DNA from: Flavobacteriales bacterium UBA3431
GTDB taxonomy: Bacteria > Bacteroidota > Bacteroidia > Flavobacteriales > Schleiferiaceae
Direction: 5' to 3'
Length of the DNA: 5,231 nt
Assembly: GCA_002381225.1 (NCBI GenBank)
Contig: DFSS01000024.1
Location: forward strand, 15,130 to 20,360
In this document: positions 4,639 through 5,231 of the stretch, piece by piece
How positions within the stretch are numbered: the stretch's first letter is position 1
Layout: each line of letters starts with the position of its first letter
Made by a program: the position numbers and the translations under genes
Notes under the pieces: generated by a model
Seen by the model: only the letters and a program-made list of their open reading frames with translations
What the model was told of the DNA's origin: nothing
Database searches by the model: none

Positions 4639-5231
4639 ATGAAAAAAACAATCGATATTAACCTAGGTGGCATGCGTTTCCATCTCGATGATGATGCCTA
4701 CGAACGCGTCCATGCCTACCTCCATGCTTTGAGCAAACAGTTAGAAGGCACAGAGGGCCGGGATGAAATTCTTCAAGACATCGAATCTCGGTTGGCCGAG
4801 CTCTTCCACGAAAGCCTAACTCCCAGCAAGCAAGTCGTCACCTTGCGCGAGGTCGAATCTGCCATGGCGACGTTAGGCCAGCCCGAAGACTTTGGGGATG
4901 GACAACCACCCGCGTCGGAAACTCAGCATGAGTCGTCCGGATCGGGGGAAACCTATCGGTCTGTGGCTAAGCGGCTTTACCGCGAAACCGAGGACTACCA
5001 TATAGGCGGCGTATGTGGGGGTTTGGGCGCCTATTTCCGTGTCGACCCCGCTATTTTTCGGGTTCTTTTTCTCCTGCTCTTCTTCGTTGGAGGGACGGGT
5101 ATAATGGCCTACCTCATTCTTTGGATTGCCTTGCCGGCGGCGACAACGACCGCCGAAAAACTCGCCATGCGCGGAGAAGAGGTCACCGTGGAAAACATCA
5201 AAAAAGCGGTGGAGCAGGAGGCCCACCGTGT
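4639..5231 (+). CDS. PspC-domain membrane protein (3' end outside window)
   Basis: An open frame of 197 codons from the ATG at 4639, with no stop before the window edge, so the protein is incomplete. Residues 1-85 (MKKTIDINLGGMRFHLDDDAYERV... RDEILQDIESRLAELF) form the N-terminal domain common in Bacteroidota PspC proteins. Residues 86-107 are a polar linker rich in Ser, Glu and Gln. Residues 110-167 are a PspC domain: KRLYRETEDYHIGGVCGGLGAYF, the DPAIFRVLF motif, and a hydrophobic segment (about 139-165) ending in YLILWIALP, which is probably membrane-embedded. The tail after 170 is charged and helical. In enterobacteria PspC is part of the phage-shock envelope-stress response; in Bacteroidota the role is not settled, so a membrane-stress role here is inference. 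It is co-transcribed with PadR (3-nt gap). Homologues that I recall are several hundred residues long with more membrane segments downstream. Confidence 0.9.
   Translation, partial: MKKTIDINLGGMRFHLDDDAYERVHAYLHALSKQLEGTEGRDEILQDIESRLAELFHESLTPSKQVVTLREVESAMATLGQPEDFGDGQPPASETQHESSGSGETYRSVAKRLYRETEDYHIGGVCGGLGAYFRVDPAIFRVLFLLLFFVGGTGIMAYLILWIALPAATTTAEKLAMRGEEVTVENIKKAVEQEAHR

Noticed and set aside
4873..5226. Minus-strand open frame of 117 codons
   Set aside because: Antisense to the PspC gene, which continues out of the window in the correct frame.

Overview
The window looks like a chromosomal segment of a Bacteroidota bacterium, probably of the Flavobacteriales type, with a fairly high GC content for that group. 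Three things point there. Upstream regions carry TAnnTTTG -7 promoter motifs and no Shine-Dalgarno sequences. The purine-type amidotransferase is the long (~630 aa) version that I associate with this phylum. A small PadR regulator is followed by a PspC protein with an N-terminal domain typical of the phylum. No mobile element, CRISPR array, tRNA or rRNA is visible, and five of the six genes appear intact; the sixth is cut by the window edge.

Layout. Positions 25-1926 (minus) hold a PurF-family amidophosphoribosyltransferase. A 68-bp divergent spacer with a good promoter separates it from a plus-strand gene at 1995-3002 for ACMSD, an enzyme of the kynurenine pathway closely resembling the animal protein. 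It converges, with 7 bp between stop codons, on a two-gene minus-strand operon: 3-hydroxyanthranilate 3,4-dioxygenase (HAAO, 4187-3660) overlapping by ATGA a DtxR/MntR-type metal-dependent regulator (3663-3010). A 130-bp AT-rich divergent spacer (4188-4317) with a perfect 9-bp inverted repeat leads to a plus-strand operon: a PadR-family repressor (4318-4635) and a PspC-domain membrane protein (4639 to the window end, incomplete).

How the genes work together. HAAO oxidises 3-hydroxyanthranilate to ACMS. ACMS either cyclises spontaneously to quinolinate, the NAD precursor, or is decarboxylated by ACMSD towards catabolism. The window therefore carries both enzymes around the branch point of the kynurenine pathway, with a metal-responsive regulator translationally coupled to the iron-dependent dioxygenase. 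The residues at the metal sites of that regulator look more manganese-type (MntR) than iron-type (DtxR). The PadR-PspC operon is probably a separate, self-regulated envelope-related unit whose operator overlaps its promoter.

I see no clearly unprecedented system. The most interesting points are the metal regulator tied to HAAO, the PadR palindrome over the -33 element, and the likely leaderless starts.
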